This document shows, in pieces, positions 46,698-59,775 of a stretch of 64,000 nucleotides of DNA. Under the pieces are notes generated by a model. It was not told the origin of the DNA and ran no database searches. It saw only the letters and a program-made list of their open reading frames with translations. How positions within the stretch are numbered: the first letter of the stretch is position 1; every line of letters begins with the position of its first letter. The DNA is from Agelaius tricolor (lineage: Eukaryota > Chordata > Aves > Passeriformes > Icteridae), in contig JALJCS010000001.1 of assembly GCA_023055355.1 (NCBI GenBank), positions 78,346,881-78,410,880 of the forward strand, read 5' to 3'. The position numbers were made by a program, and so were the translations under genes.

Positions 46698-49600
46698 GAG
46701 GGAGGGAGACAGGGGAGGAGTCGGTCCTCTGGTGAATATAGTTTCAGAGGGGAGCGGGATACAAAAGATTGACTTAGGGAGAACACCAATGGGGATAACT
46801 TGAGGGTGGGGCCCCGGCCCCTGAACCAATCACTCGACGCTCTAGCTGGAAGTTTCTAGAGAGAAGGGTGGGAGCGCCGAGTGACGGACAGCGCACCGGG
46901 TGCGGGGGGAGGGGGGGGGCGGATTTGAGAGAGTCTCCAAGGCAACTGGGGAGGAGTTGGGATAACTGGCAGCACAAGGGAGGGAGGAGATAACCAGGGC
47001 AGAACCATTACATAAAAAGGGGAAACAGAACAGTCCATCTTGTACAAACACAACACAACAGGGCTGCAAGAGTTCTGTCCTCTAAGTTGCTTTTCCAGAA
47101 TCAAAGACTAATTAGGTAAGAGGCAAATGGTACTCTAGGATAGCAAACACAAATGTAATGAGGTTATTGTATAGTGTCAGATATTACTAGTAGTTTTCTC
47201 TATATAAAAGATGGTTTGTAGGATTTGAAAGCAACAGTTTATCACCAAACTTCTAAAATGTGATTTTTCTTTTTGAAGGTTTTCAAGTTGTTGCTGCTGT
47301 GGTTGCTGCTCACGTTTTGCTTCTCTGCACATAGAGCTGGCTACCTGTTTGACAGGTGACTGCTGCAGAGGATGCACAGCAAGGGTACTAATGGCTCATT
47401 CACTCACTGTTGCTGGAGACTACTTCCAAACATTTGAATTAAGGCAATATGTACTAGCAGTATATGCCTGTCGAGTGCTATCAGCCACTTGATGCAGATG
47501 ATAAACTATAGCTGTGCTTTCACTGCTGCCAGCTATCACTCTATAATTAATTTACTAATATATGGTTTTTTTTCTTTTTTTACTATGAAAAAGAAAATAT
47601 ATCCAGTCATCATTTTCAGTTCTCCCTTGTAAAAAGTAAAGTAAAAGCATAAGTAAAAAGTCACCACTAGTGGTCTTCTGGATGAAAAATACTAATAAGT
47701 TGGAATTTTCCTTATTCTTCAGGTTATGTTCTTCTTGGCTATAATCATTGCCATTTTTTTTCTTCAACAGATCTCTCAAACAAACAGCCTCAGAAAAAAT
47801 GGAAAAGAAACAAACTGAGTTATCCATACTATTTCAGGTGAAAATATTAAGTCCTAAAAGATATTTAAAACATAATATTTACCAAAAAATGATGTTCTAA
47901 AGAAGTTGGTTGTGGTAGTTTAGTTATTTCTTAGTCCTAGCACATGAGAAAGAATCAATTTGAAGTAAATATTCATCTATGTATCTCAAAGAGGTTTTTA
48001 ATTTTTCAATGCCTTATACTAGTGCCAGACCTGGACTGCTGCATGTCTGAATAAATGAGATATTCTTCACTTTTCCTGAATGTGGGGATATGAGAGCTCT
48101 ACTTCTCTTTAAACAATGGAAGATTGGGCTCTTAAGGGAAAATGATATTTCCTGAAGTTCTTGACCTGATCATCTTTAATGTTTCTCCCCCTATAATCTG
48201 AAAATATTTGTTGTGGATTTATGTTTGTCTCCACACACCTCTTTAAAGGAAGTTTCTTGTTGTTACAGAGAGTTTTTAAGATGTGATACCTAAAAATTCA
48301 TGCCCACAAAAGAAAACAGAAACAAATGCATTATTATTTTAATATCAGTTACATGTAAGGTGCATTCTTAGTCCTCCAGTGGGAATACATCACTTACTAA
48401 CAAATTAGATAAGGGTCCATTAGGGAAAATAAACTCTAAAAATGTGTTAGGGAAATTTTAATCTTTGACATACAATCATGCAGTCCAGTAAAACATCATC
48501 TATGAAAAAAGTGGATGAAATATATTTCTGCCCCTTGTCGATCTTAGGCCTTCTGTAAATGTTCATATTTGCAAAGTAAGAGGCAGGATAGTGTCTGGAT
48601 ACAACCTTATAAGGGGCAGATGTCAATAAATATAATTGAGACATTCAACCATATTGCTGAAACCCCCTGGCTAGGAAAGTGTAACTACTAAGTGTAACGA
48701 CTAAGAATGGAAAGATTCTGGAAAATTATTAAGCTAAAATGTAAACAGAAGTGCTATACAATTCCCAGAAGCAGGTACCAAACAAAGATAGAATCATTTA
48801 AAAATGCATAATATACCTCAGTGTACAGTTATCAGCTTACCATGACAGTCACAGATTCTGAGTTTAATTTGGACGAATAGACTGGGAAATAAATGTTGTT
48901 TTCAACTGGCAGGTAAGGTTGTTTTCAGTTCAGATAAATTGTTCCACCAAATAACTTATATTGTCAGGCTTATGAGAAAAGGAAATATGTTTATGAGCTG
49001 AGAGTACAATTGGGAATAGATTTTATTTATTTAGATATTTTCATATCGGGTGGCAAACCTGTAAGTTTTGAGGGCTCATTGTGCCACTAGCAGCAACCTA
49101 GACTATTGCACATCTACGTTGCCTAGGCTGCAGTAAATATTTTTTTCAAAAGTATGAATTGTACAAATAATAGAAGACATCTTGTTGCTTTTAAGCTGCT
49201 GCAAAGGTTATATATGATTGTGGTACTTTTCACCCAATCATTTTCCAGACAAACTAAAATAGTAGCATTTTTGCTCATTCTTTCTGTTTTCTTCTCTTTC
49301 TTTCTCCATTTGTCTATACAAACCACATTCATTGACCATGTTTACCAATTTGAAAACCACAACAAAACTGTAAGTAGTCAAATTTTATAAATAAATGACA
49401 AAATGCTGGAATTAATTTTACATGGTTGCTCATAATTTAGTCTTATAATTTTCATATTATATTATAGCTCTGTAACTGTCCAATTGTGTGTTTTTAGTGG
49501 GAATATTTCCTGACTTGGTGAAATAATTGTTTAAATATTTTTGTTACTATTTTTAAAAGGAAATTGAAAAATCAGAAGTCTGCTGTAGTGTCATGTACTT

Positions 49601-49788
49601 GTTGTTGCAAAATGAGATTATTAACTTCTGTGTAAACCAGAATGGAAGGCAGCTAAAACACATTGGAGATCACTTTCAAAACCAGCCACCAAGAGCTGTA
49701 GCTAGATAAACATGGTTATTTTGAGATTATGGCACGATACCTGGGTCAGAGGACTTGTCCACATTAGTCTGTTTTTCTGCTATATAAA

Positions 49789-49832
49789 GAGGGAGGGAGG
49801 AGAGGAGGGAGGAAGGGAGGAGAATGAGAGAG
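49789..49832. repeat. GGGA/GGA-rich purine tract
   Basis: About 44 bp of pure purine on the plus strand with GGGAGG and GGAAGG words, able in principle to form triplex or G-quadruplex structures. Confidence 0.82.
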
Positions 49833-50068
49833 TGTTTATATATAAAGTAGCTTATATGACAAAACCCAAAACCCCTTCAGTTCTGGGGTGCAAACCTGGC
49901 CTCAGCAAAGCACATTCTGCTTTTGCAAATGGCCAATTTTTTGAGTCATTAACCCTTAACCTTTCAGCATCTCATACCTTGTTATTCAAATATTAAAAAA
50001 AAAATAGATAATATAAAGGTTTCAGAGACATCAGAAAAAAATTATTATGCTTTTTTAAAATGCTTATG

Positions 50069-50113
50069 CTTTTTTTTGGGTTTTTTTGTTTTTTTGTTTT
50101 TTGGTTTTTTTGT
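50069..50113. repeat. T/G low-complexity tract
   Basis: T runs separated by G (TTTTTTTTGGG, TTTTTGTTTTT, TTTTTTGG). The complement is an A/C tract of the CCAAAA type seen elsewhere in the window. Confidence 0.82.
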
Positions 50114-51765
50114 GAAGGTAAATCTAGCCAACTGGCCTGTGTAGAACAGTCCAACATATGTAATGGTCCATATAGTATAAAAGTCCAACACTGGTAATGC
50201 AAACATCCTTAGAAAGGTAGAAAAGGGGCCTGATATCCATGAGGGCCAGCCAGACTTGATCCAACATGTATATCTAATAATTTAAGGTTACTGGAATGTT
50301 CTAGACCTGGATAAAAATGCATTAAAAGAAACACCTTAAAACCATGTTTTGTCAATCTCAATATGGAAAGCAAAAATGTACTGGTTTGAAAAAAATTTGT
50401 AACTCTAAACTGTCAAAACAAATTGTTTAGAGATATTGCTTGGATAGCATGAAACATCCCAGCTATGCTTGAACAACAGACTCATCTAGGATTAGTATAA
50501 TAATATCAGTTTAACAGAATATATAAATATAAATTATTTAATACATTATTTCCTAATTTATAAAAGAATACTTGTTAGTTGCAAATTTTTCCAATTTTTT
50601 TTTCCATTTTGTTGCTTAATGATTTTTCTTGTAAAATTTACCCTCATTGAGAACAGGTACGCTTTCCTTGGCAGATTTCCAAAATAACTTCTAGTAAAGT
50701 TACACTAATAGCAAGAACACATGAAAGCATATTCTGAATTATGGTCTTGATATACTTCTTTTTTTTCTGATTACCTTCATTACATAAAAAAGACCATCAA
50801 TATCAAAATATGGACAATGGAAACTGAAGGTGAAAAGCTTTCAGCAGCTTTTCACACAATGAGAAGAGAAATATATTGACAATAAATTGTAAAAAGCAGC
50901 AGATCTGATGTACTTCTTGGAATAAGACAGAAGAAGAGAAAAAACATATCTTAGCTGTGCAGCAAGGGGAGGGACAATGGAAGAGGTTTTGACAGGAGTA
51001 CTTGACAACACTTTCCACACGAGAGTAAGTGCTTTTAGCAGTGTGTTGGGTGGAAAAAGGATTCAAAAAACCATCTCTTGGTCTAAAGATTGTTGTGTGT
51101 AACTGTCACTCTAAATTACCTCTATTTGCTTTACATAGAGCAGCTGGAAGTAAGATAACAGGTACATGTCAGGACACTGGATGTTTCTGAACTTTATTCT
51201 AAACTTATTTTCACAAAACTTCCATGCAGTGCAGGATTCCCCTTCATCCTGCTGATGTTGTTGTATTCCCCATGGTCTGCAAATATAAACAGGGGAGGAA
51301 GTTTAGGGATGGAGGAAGCACCTTTCAATTGATAAATTTCTCTTATAAAAGATATCAGTTTTCCAAACAAACTGCTTAGCATTATTCTTTAGCTCATTGC
51401 AGTTAATATATTCCTTTACTAAACCTCTGTTCCTTTCTTTCCTGATTATTTATTTCTGAAAGGTTGAGTTGGTCAGAAGTAAGCAATCTTACAATAGGTG
51501 TAACTCTGAGAGGGTTTAAGTGAATGCACCTGAAATTTTAGGAAGGATGTCACTTTGATCAGTTACTAAGGCATCTGCAGCACAAAATAGATCCCAAAGA
51601 GATCAGAACTCACAAATACACCCTGAAATCCCAAAGCTTTAACAGTGGCTAAATTCTCCATCTAATACAGGAACTTGGCTAATCTGTAGCACCTTGATGA
51701 ACAAAAACAGTGAGTGATATTGTGGTTTTGTCCAGTACTGTATATCACGATTACAGCTACATATA

Positions 51766-51783
51766 TGTGTGTGTGTGTGTGTG
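51766..51783. repeat. (TG)9 microsatellite
   Basis: Nine TG units preceded by ATATA and followed by CACATTTATACACATACATG. Alternating purine-pyrimidine sequence, probably polymorphic. Confidence 0.85.
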
Positions 51784-52237
51784 CACATTTATACACATAC
51801 ATGCATATAAACACAGACATACCTGAGCCAGTTTTCTCTCTAATTTTAAAATATGTCTTGTATCAGGCATGACCTGTTGTGCAGAAGCAGTCTTTCATTT
51901 TCTATACATAAAAGGCTGCAAACATTTAAATTAATTCCATTGATTTATCTTCAAAAGCATATAGTCTCTTGAAGAGCTGAATGTAATAAATATTAATACC
52001 TTCTGGAATTATGATTTAGAATCTTTCACATAAAAATGAAAGAGAAGGTCAAAATTTAATATCTCAAACTGTGAGAAAACTTTGCCTAAATAAACTCTAA
52101 CAACAACAAAAAAAAGCCAAACTTGATGCAATATCACTGTTTACCAGCATATCTGGGATACTACATTACAGTAAAATCTATTGAATTCAGAGAATTTAAC
52201 AATATGGAAATTGGCATTAAGTTCTTACAACCTTTTT

Positions 52238-52268
52238 GTTTCTTCTTTTTTTTTTTTTTTCTTTTTTT
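52238..52268. repeat. T-rich run
   Basis: About 17 consecutive T residues followed by C and seven more T. No retroposed body was recognised on the side where a minus-strand tail would require it. Confidence 0.7.
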
Positions 52269-53558
52269 AATGTGAATTGCATTTTTTTATAAGGTTAATA
52301 CAAGCAGTTACAAAATGGAGAAACAGAACAATTGAGAATCTGGTCAGAAGGAATAAGAGATTTATAATCTATTTTAATAAAACTTTTGTAGATTTGTTAT
52401 ACAACATAATGCAAAAATCTACACAGAACCAAGGAAATATGGAAATTAATTATCTACACAGTAGAAAAGGGAATGTTCTGCATAAAAATGCTAGAAATTC
52501 AGCATGGCTGTTGTCTCAATTTACTTCAGTTCATATACAGATTTACTGGGATCAATATTCCCAGTATGAACACAGACCTGACCTGACATGTTATTAAAGT
52601 CACGATATTAAAGTAACTGGAATAAGTGGGAGAGTATTGAGAAGCAAAAACAAGTCAAATGGCAAAACTCAATATTTACAAAGCAGTAAGGTGAAAGCTG
52701 ACTTACTCAGATAATGTCTCTAAGAAACTTGAAAAAAATAAGGATGTATATTTCAGTTTCTAAGTGATTCTTATTTTAGCCCTGAAATAATATGAAACTC
52801 ATAAAACAACAAAGTAAAAATGTGTAAATTTCCTTAGCCTTTTAATTTCTTACTCCCTTCTAACCACCTTTTTCCTACTTCCTGATCTGAAAGAAAAACT
52901 CTGAATTATTGATTCAGAATTGTCCAAATGTCTTAACTGGAGACAGCTCAGCATTAAACTGAAAGTAATTTTTACTTTCAGACCCTTTTGAGAGTGGCAG
53001 CTTCGTGGTTTATGTTTTGCAGAAAGGAAGTTGCTGACCAGATTGCTGCCTTTTCTACTCTGCTGCAGTCTTTCATCTCAACAGTGTCTATTTATAAGTC
53101 ATTAGCTCGTTCATAGGTGCAAAGAAGGTTTTGGCTGTCCCATAATTTAAATTCCAGATAATTTAGATGTACTGACCCAAAACATCTTGATTAAATTCTC
53201 CCAAACTAAAATCTGAGTGTTTTACAAATATATTTGAGGAGAAAAATAGTTAGGATTGGGGAAAACACAATTTACAGAAGCTATGTTTCCTTTTTTAAGC
53301 ATGCTCTTTTTAAAAGAAACTTAAGTCTCCAACTGAAGAGTAGAATGAGGCATCTGCTATCATTATTATGTTTTGTTCATGAGTAATATGTTTTTTCCTG
53401 TTAAAAAGTAATTTTATTACTGTGCTATTTTATAATACAGTATCTAGAAATAATTCTCCCAAATAAGTATTTTCTGTGAACTTCTCTCTTGTTTTGTGTT
53501 CCCAAGATCAATTATTATGTCTGTTTTACACACTGAATCTCTTTAGAACATTGAATGT

Positions 53559-54143
53559 TGTGGTTCCATACCAGCTGGCAACCAAGACCCACCCAGCCAC
53601 TTAGTTACTCCCCCACCAGGGTCAGGGAGAGAATCAGAAGGGTGAAAGCTGGAAAACTCACAGGTTTAGATACAGACAGTTTAATAGGGAAAGGAAAAGC
53701 CAGGCACACAGGCAAAGCAGAACAAGGAATTCATTCCCTGCTTTCCAAGGGTAGGCCAGTGTTCAGCCATCTCCAGGAGAGTAGGGCCCCATTGCACTAG
53801 TGGTGACTTGGGAAGACAAATTCTATCACTCCAAACATCCCCCCTTCCTCCTTCTTCCCCCAACTTTATACACTGAGCATGATGTCACATGGTTTGGACT
53901 CTCCCTTTGGTCACTTTGGGTCACCTGTCCTGGCTGTATCTCCTCCCAAGTTCCCATGCACCTGCAAATTCCTCACCAGTGTGGCAGTAAGAAAAGTAGA
54001 AAAGGCCTTGGCTCTGAGTGAGCCTTGCTCAGCAATGACAAAAATATCTCTGTGTTATTAGTTCTGTGTTCAGCACAAATTCAAAACACAGCCCCATACC
54101 AGCCTGCAAGAAAACTAACTTTACTCCAGAGAAAAACAGCACA
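53559..54143 (-). mobile_element. Avian ERV-L-type solo LTR (copy 1)
   Basis: The plus strand shows, in order, CATACCAGCTGGCAAC, GAGAGAATCAGAAGGGTGAAA, GTTCAGCCATCTCCAGGA, GACTTGGGAAGACAAATTC, CCTTCTTCCCCCAACTTTAT, GTGTTATTAG...AGCCCCATACCAGC and AAACAGCACA. That is the reverse complement of a familiar bird ERV-L-type LTR, about 585 bp from TGTGGTT to ACA. On the element's own strand it keeps a TATAAA (complement of 53865-53870) and an ATTAAA poly(A) variant (complement of 53680-53685). I found no matching target duplication at these edges, so the ends are approximate. No internal retroviral sequence adjoins it. Short open frames across 53555-54377 are not genes. Confidence 0.87.
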
Positions 54144-57100
54144 GCAAAGCACTGGGAAGTGCATCCTTACCACTGGACTTGCCAAACCTGTAAATATATA
54201 TTTTTGTCTTTTAATGAATTCCACCCATTACCAAATACAATAATGTGCCTGGAATTGGAAAGATGTTTAGAGTTTAAAACAAATTGCAAAACCCAGGTTT
54301 CAGGAGAATCTCTGATGTTTTGGTATTTTAGTGAACATCTAAAAATTTATTTTAAATGTGGTATTTCTTCTGTATGAGTGCTATTTGTCTAGCATTCCTG
54401 ATTTCCCTTTAATAGAAACATAAACCCCTAGGAAACTTTTGCCACGTTTTATGACATCCATATCAGTAAGATCATAAAGCTTTACATTCTTTGGTTTTCT
54501 ATGTTTTAATTTAATTCTTAAGGTTTCTATGTTCTTAAACATTGAGACTTAAAATTCTGTCTTTTGTTTCTTTCTGTATTTGCCTTATTCAAACAGAAAA
54601 TATAATTAAATTTTTGCTTGTATAGCTTTCTTTAGAAAGACTTTGAAAATGGCAGAAGGTAAGATTGCATCTTTTTCTATATTCTGTTTCATGAAATCTT
54701 ATGCCTACAATCTGCTGAACAGATAGTGACATCAAAATACTGAATACTCTATATTAATTTTGCACTCCCTGAGCCAAACCTCATCCTTATTTTACTTCTG
54801 CTTACAGATGGAAGTCAGTCCTACTACCAAGATATTTAAGGATAATTACAATTAGTCAGGGTTGAAATGTTTGAGTGCAGATTGTTCACAGCAAACACCT
54901 TTCAAGATTAAGATATGCCAAGTGAGGAAGAGGTTATACCTGTTAAAAAAAAGTTTTCATTTATCTGTGCTTGCATTTCCAAAGGGCAAATAAAATAAGC
55001 TGTATTTTATGTTATTACTTTTATATTATTACTTTTTGTAATGCATAAGGATTCTGATAGTCCATTCTGCTTGCATCTATCTGTGACCCTATCACTTGAC
55101 TTCTGGAACAGACAGCAGAGCCATTATTAGCAGTAGAGCACAGCATTATTTGTGTTCTTTGGACAATATTTTTTTTCATTTTATTATTGTGATATAATGG
55201 AGAAACTTCAAAGCTCCATTAATCTAAATAATTCTACTAACTTCACAGATATTACCTTCCCTTAATAGTGGAAATTTGACTACAATATATTAAAGTATGA
55301 CAATATCTTAAAAACTTTGTTTGTTAGTCGTGCTATTAAACTTGCAATAGACTGTTGTCAATATCTTTTCTCCATCTGAATTGCCTTTTATTGGTATTTT
55401 GTTGGCATTAACTTCTTTTTTTTTTATAGTAAGACACTGCATGGAGTCCCACACACAGTGCTGAAAGCAAACACAGATCATTTTGATGAGGAAAAAGCAA
55501 GAGAAAAAAGAAAAGAGAAAATGGAAGTAGAATGAATGAGGAGAGAAAAACAAGTGAAGTATAGAGTACAGTTAAATTCTTCCCTCATAAAATAATAAAG
55601 TAAATCATTCACATTCCTTAATATCTCCACTTAAGGAAACAAATGAAACAAAACTCACAAACCCAGTAGACCACTCCCCAAAGAGGAGTTTGTTGGGTTT
55701 TTTAACATGTCTCTACTGCCTTTATAAGTAGTCTGTGAGGTTGGCGAGCCGCATCCTACCAGGAGCTGGGCAGACAGAAATGAACAGCAACTCACATGAC
55801 TTAATGCAGATATTTATGACAGACTTTTACATTTGAGTCAGCCATGCTGTAGTCTCTGTGACAGCAGAGAAATTATTTGTCCTGGTAAATCATCTTGCAT
55901 GATACTAATGCAAGATTAACTGCAGACTTGCATGCTAATGCACTACCAGTGAATATACTTTGTACCTGGCTTACAGTCAGAATAACTTAGAATGGTGAAT
56001 TTTGTGTTTATTTTTCTTCATCCACTGTAAACCACCTTGAACTGTGTAATACCATACGAGGTAGAAACCAAGACATTAACTATGAAAAGGAACTTTTTAA
56101 TGGACCTAATTTTTTAGAGAGCTCACTGAACTTCTGTTGGTTAGCCTGTGAGAATATGAATTTTTTCTAAAGAATTTAACCTTTTTATTGATGGTATTTG
56201 CTGCAGTGCCTGCATTATAATGGGTTGTAATCGTGTCATGTCATGATGTTGTTTTCAACTAGGAACAATGAACCCTTTGGAAATGCTAGGAACAAAGAAA
56301 AGGGCTGCAGGCTTATGCTTTCTGCTCTAATGTTGGAGAGAGATTTTTTTAGGGCTGTTCTCACTTAATACCTGTACCTTTTCCATTTTATTGCTGTTCC
56401 CTCTCTTATTTAAGGCTGTTAAAACTTACTCTTGGCTTTTTTACTTCTTTAATTTTATCACAATGAATCAGTTTTATTTAGTGGAAGAAATCCTCTTATA
56501 TGATTTTTAAACATAGGAGAACCATTTTTCAACACGTTCAATTATGATAACACTGAGAGAAAGTCACAGCAATTTGAGTCTTCTAATTCCATGCCCAGAG
56601 TAAAGGTCAACACTTTCATATTTGAGTGCCTATCATTAGAACTTCAGAGTGCAAACCATTTCTTCCAGTTTTTTCATCATAGTAAGAGAAAAGCTTCTTC
56701 TGATTAGACCAGAGAATCCAGCTGCGAAAACTCTCAGCCAAATAAGCAACTATTTTGCACTTATGACTCATACTTCTGAAAATTTCATATTAATTCTTGT
56801 CTCCAGCCCACATTTTTGTAAAGAAAAAAAAAGGCTTGAATAGGCTTTTCAAAGAAAAACACCATTATCAGTGTTTATTTTGAAAGTATATTAAAGATCC
56901 AATAAGGAATGCAAAATATATTAATATGATGCAATTTTGTTTGGATTTCATTCCATTAATCATTTATATTTACTAAAACACAGGGCTGTAACACATTATT
57001 ATTTTCTTAATAATCAGACACCTATTTAATGTGATTTTTTTATATTAACATAACCAAAAAGCTGTGAAGTTGGCTCTAAACTGGGTAAGCAACTGTGTTT

Positions 57101-59775
57101 TATTGTGATTTGTGATAATAAGCTGTCAGGTGCTTCAATAAAGGCTAAGTGTTCTTTTACCATAGAAAAAAAAATTCTGTCATTTTGCCAGTTTTTCTTA
57201 GCAAAACAAGGCTATATAACACTGTCTCATGGTATATACACAGACAGTTCTCAGAGTAAAATCAGAGCAAATAACATAAAGTGTTGTAGACTGTTTTCAA
57301 TATTCACATTATAGGACCTAGGAGAATTATAGACAATGCCTGGACTTTCTATGTCTAGCCTTACATCAAAAAAGTTAGATGATGCACAGAAAGTCAGTGA
57401 CTATAAAAAGTAAGAAAAACCATCAGGAGACAGACTCCTATCTTACTATTTTAGTCATCCTATTTACGTTATTTCAGTATATTTTTTCACTATTTTTGTT
57501 ACTCTTCTTGCAAAGTAATGTGTTCTTAGGACATCACAAAGGTAGAGATGCTCTTTGTTCTGAATTTTTCAAAACTTATAAAAGAGTTGCTTATCTTTCA
57601 TACTCAAGGATTGTGCTGCTTGTCCTTTGCTGGCTTTCTGTTGTACCAATTGTGAATCTAAGACATTGTTTTTAACTTAAAACAATGAAATGGTGAATTT
57701 GAGTTAATTCTTTTTCTCAAGCAGGTCACTGATTCTAAGCAGGGCATTACATATGACAATATTTTAGTCATTTACACCAGATGTCATTTACTCTGAGACA
57801 TAAAATTGATTTGGGTCCTGTTCAGCTTCCTCAGACAATTTCACAGGATTGTGCAGTAAGGATCTTGCTTGTGAATGTTTAGGGCTTTTTTTATTAAAAA
57901 CTTTATAATAGAAAAAAAGTTCAAATATAGAAGGAATAAAACTAAATTAATGACATAGAGTAAGCAAAAGCTGTTCACTCAGAGGAAAAAAAAAAGAGCA
58001 GACCCATTGGTCCATTCTCTTCATGAACCTCAATATTCAATCAGTCTCTTGGCTGAATAGGCTCTGAAACACAGGTTACAACACAACCCAGCTGAGCAAT
58101 AATACTGCAAATTTGAAGAGTGAGAAAGAAGTAGGGGAAAAATGACAAGTCTGGAGGAACCTCAAGAAGAATCTAGTAAGGATTCTGCTTAGATTTAGAA
58201 AGTTAGCAAAAAGCAAAGAGTGGAGTTTATGGAAGGAAAAAACCTCTGAATGACTGCACTGTCACTTTGGAATATGGTCATCCCTAGGGAGGTGATAGGT
58301 CTCCTGTAAATTTTACAGTGAGTTAAGGCACCTGTGCTCTGGCTGTGACATCAGCTGGAAAGGAAAGAGTAGTGCTCCAAAAAACCAGTACACAACTAAG
58401 CTCTGCACTAGAAATGCCCACTAGGAGTGGTATTGTAGACAATTCTACCTTTAAGCTTCTCATATTTTATAAAAAATGAAAATAAATGACATTATGAAGT
58501 GAACCTGACAGTTTTTAAAAAATGTGTGTAATTGTCTGTTCTTTAAAATGTTGATTAGCATTTACCCAATAAAGTTGAATAAAAAAAGTTCAATTATGCA
58601 TGATTTGCATATTTTGAAATACTTACATTATGGTTAAGGTTCAGATAAATGCACTTTAAACAGCAAACTTTGCACATCAAAGCTTATTCATGTGCTTTAT
58701 TCATTTATTCATTATTGCTCTTTGAGGTCCATTAAACTAGGACTAATCTCTCAAGGAATATGATAGCATTGGAAACTCATAATTCTATTTTGATCAATAC
58801 TGAATCACAGTTTCTACCTGTGACTTTCACAGCTCAAATTTCACTCTTCATTAACACACACAACTGCACAGGGTAATCTCAATATTATAAAGTTCTACAT
58901 GCTATTGTTATGTGTATGGAGGGAGCTAAGGTCTAAGTTTGGGCTCTTGTGTGCTGTTGGCATTAATTCATTGTGATTCATATGAGATACTTAGAAAGAC
59001 AGGAGTTTGTATCTTTGCTTCACTATTCTCATTAATATTTGAGATGCATAGAAAAGAAGTTCCAGTAAATGAAAACAAGGTGGTTTTTTTTTTTTTTTAT
59101 TTTGCATTCATGTTGTGAAAACAAAATTTCCTATAAAATAAGAAAGTAAATTTGGCTTAGTGCCAAAAAAAAAGTGAAAGGTGTTTATTTGGGATCCCAT
59201 CCCACAGGCACTCAGCATCACTGTCAAACCACCACACTGTGACTCTGGGGTTATTCCAGAGGGCTTGATTGCCTTTGCTTAAATTGTAAAAAGTTGATAG
59301 CAGAAATAAAAGCTTACTGTGGAACTCAAGGAAATTCTTTAATTTTTTTTCTGCCTGGTGTTTGCAATTCACAAGATTTCATTTTTTACTGCTGAAAAAG
59401 CACTACAGGACTTCTTTGGAAGACGGTCAGAGAACAAAATAAGCTAATAATTTCAATTCTGTATTAGCTATTCAGGTTGCAGCATTTATCATGTAATAGA
59501 TGCTGCTGCAACTACAACAAATCACCTGTCATAAACAGTTCATAAGCTGAAAGACAGAAAAACACATGAATGTTTTATATATCTACCTCACCATTCAAGC
59601 ATACAATTAGGACAACTAAGGTCAATTGTGCTATACAGAGAAGTTTTGGCTGAGCTGAATTCTGTGAACTTCACGGTAAAAGCTGATCTTTGAGTCAATG
59701 CCGTCATATTGAATAGGAAGGAGGACAAAAGCCAAGGGGAAAAAAGACTTCCCTTAAAAATTTCTTGTACAGTGT
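54144..59775. other. AT-rich unique sequence, no gene seen
   Basis: Lies between two LTRs of the same family and orientation but shows no gag, pol or env similarity. Two patches look like possible conserved non-coding sequence: 55880-55960 (ATGCTAAT and ATGCAAG words) and 58500-58760 (octamer ATTTGCAT at 58603-58610). A 15-nt T run lies at 59084-59098. Open frames (for example 57379-57675) are of chance length. Confidence 0.5.

Larger units (their letters stand above)
45801..47060 (-). mobile_element. Outer solo LTR, minus strand, interrupted by a second LTR
   Basis: Starts TGAAGAG and ends ACACAACA on the plus strand, so TG...CA ends, flanked by GGGCTG at 45795-45800 and 47061-47066. A 6-bp duplication is the length typical of class II (ERVK-type) integrases. 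On the minus strand the order is U3 with ATTGG boxes near 46825 and 46787, a TATA box CTTATAAG (46690-46697), R, a poly(A) signal AATAAA (complement of 46031-46036), and U5 ending at 45801. Removing the nested block at 46045-46602 plus one GGCCCCA copy leaves a continuous LTR of about 695 bp with TATA to poly(A) spacing of roughly 90 bp. A G-rich run at 46904-46919 lies in its U3. No retroviral coding sequence is attached. Confidence 0.83.
47067..53558. other. AT-rich unique sequence, no gene seen
   Basis: Simple repeats: a GGGA-rich purine tract at 49789-49832, a T/G tract at 50069-50113, (TG)9 at 51766-51783 and a T run at 52238-52268. A minus-strand open frame at 47177-47377 holds a glutamine-rich stretch, but it is only 66 codons and matches nothing I know. 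No transposon recognised. Confidence 0.55.

Noticed and set aside
46285..46803. 172-codon open frame, the longest in the window
   Set aside because: It runs across the junction between the nested and outer LTRs, in GC-rich sequence with few stops, and has no recognisable domain.
47177..47377. Minus-strand frame with a glutamine-rich segment
   Set aside because: The glutamine run comes from a TGCTGTTGC-like short repeat; the frame is 66 codons and matches no family I know.
54144..59775. Provirus interior between two same-family LTRs
   Set aside because: No gag/pol/env similarity, no primer-binding site or polypurine tract was visible, and the two LTRs have decayed unequally.
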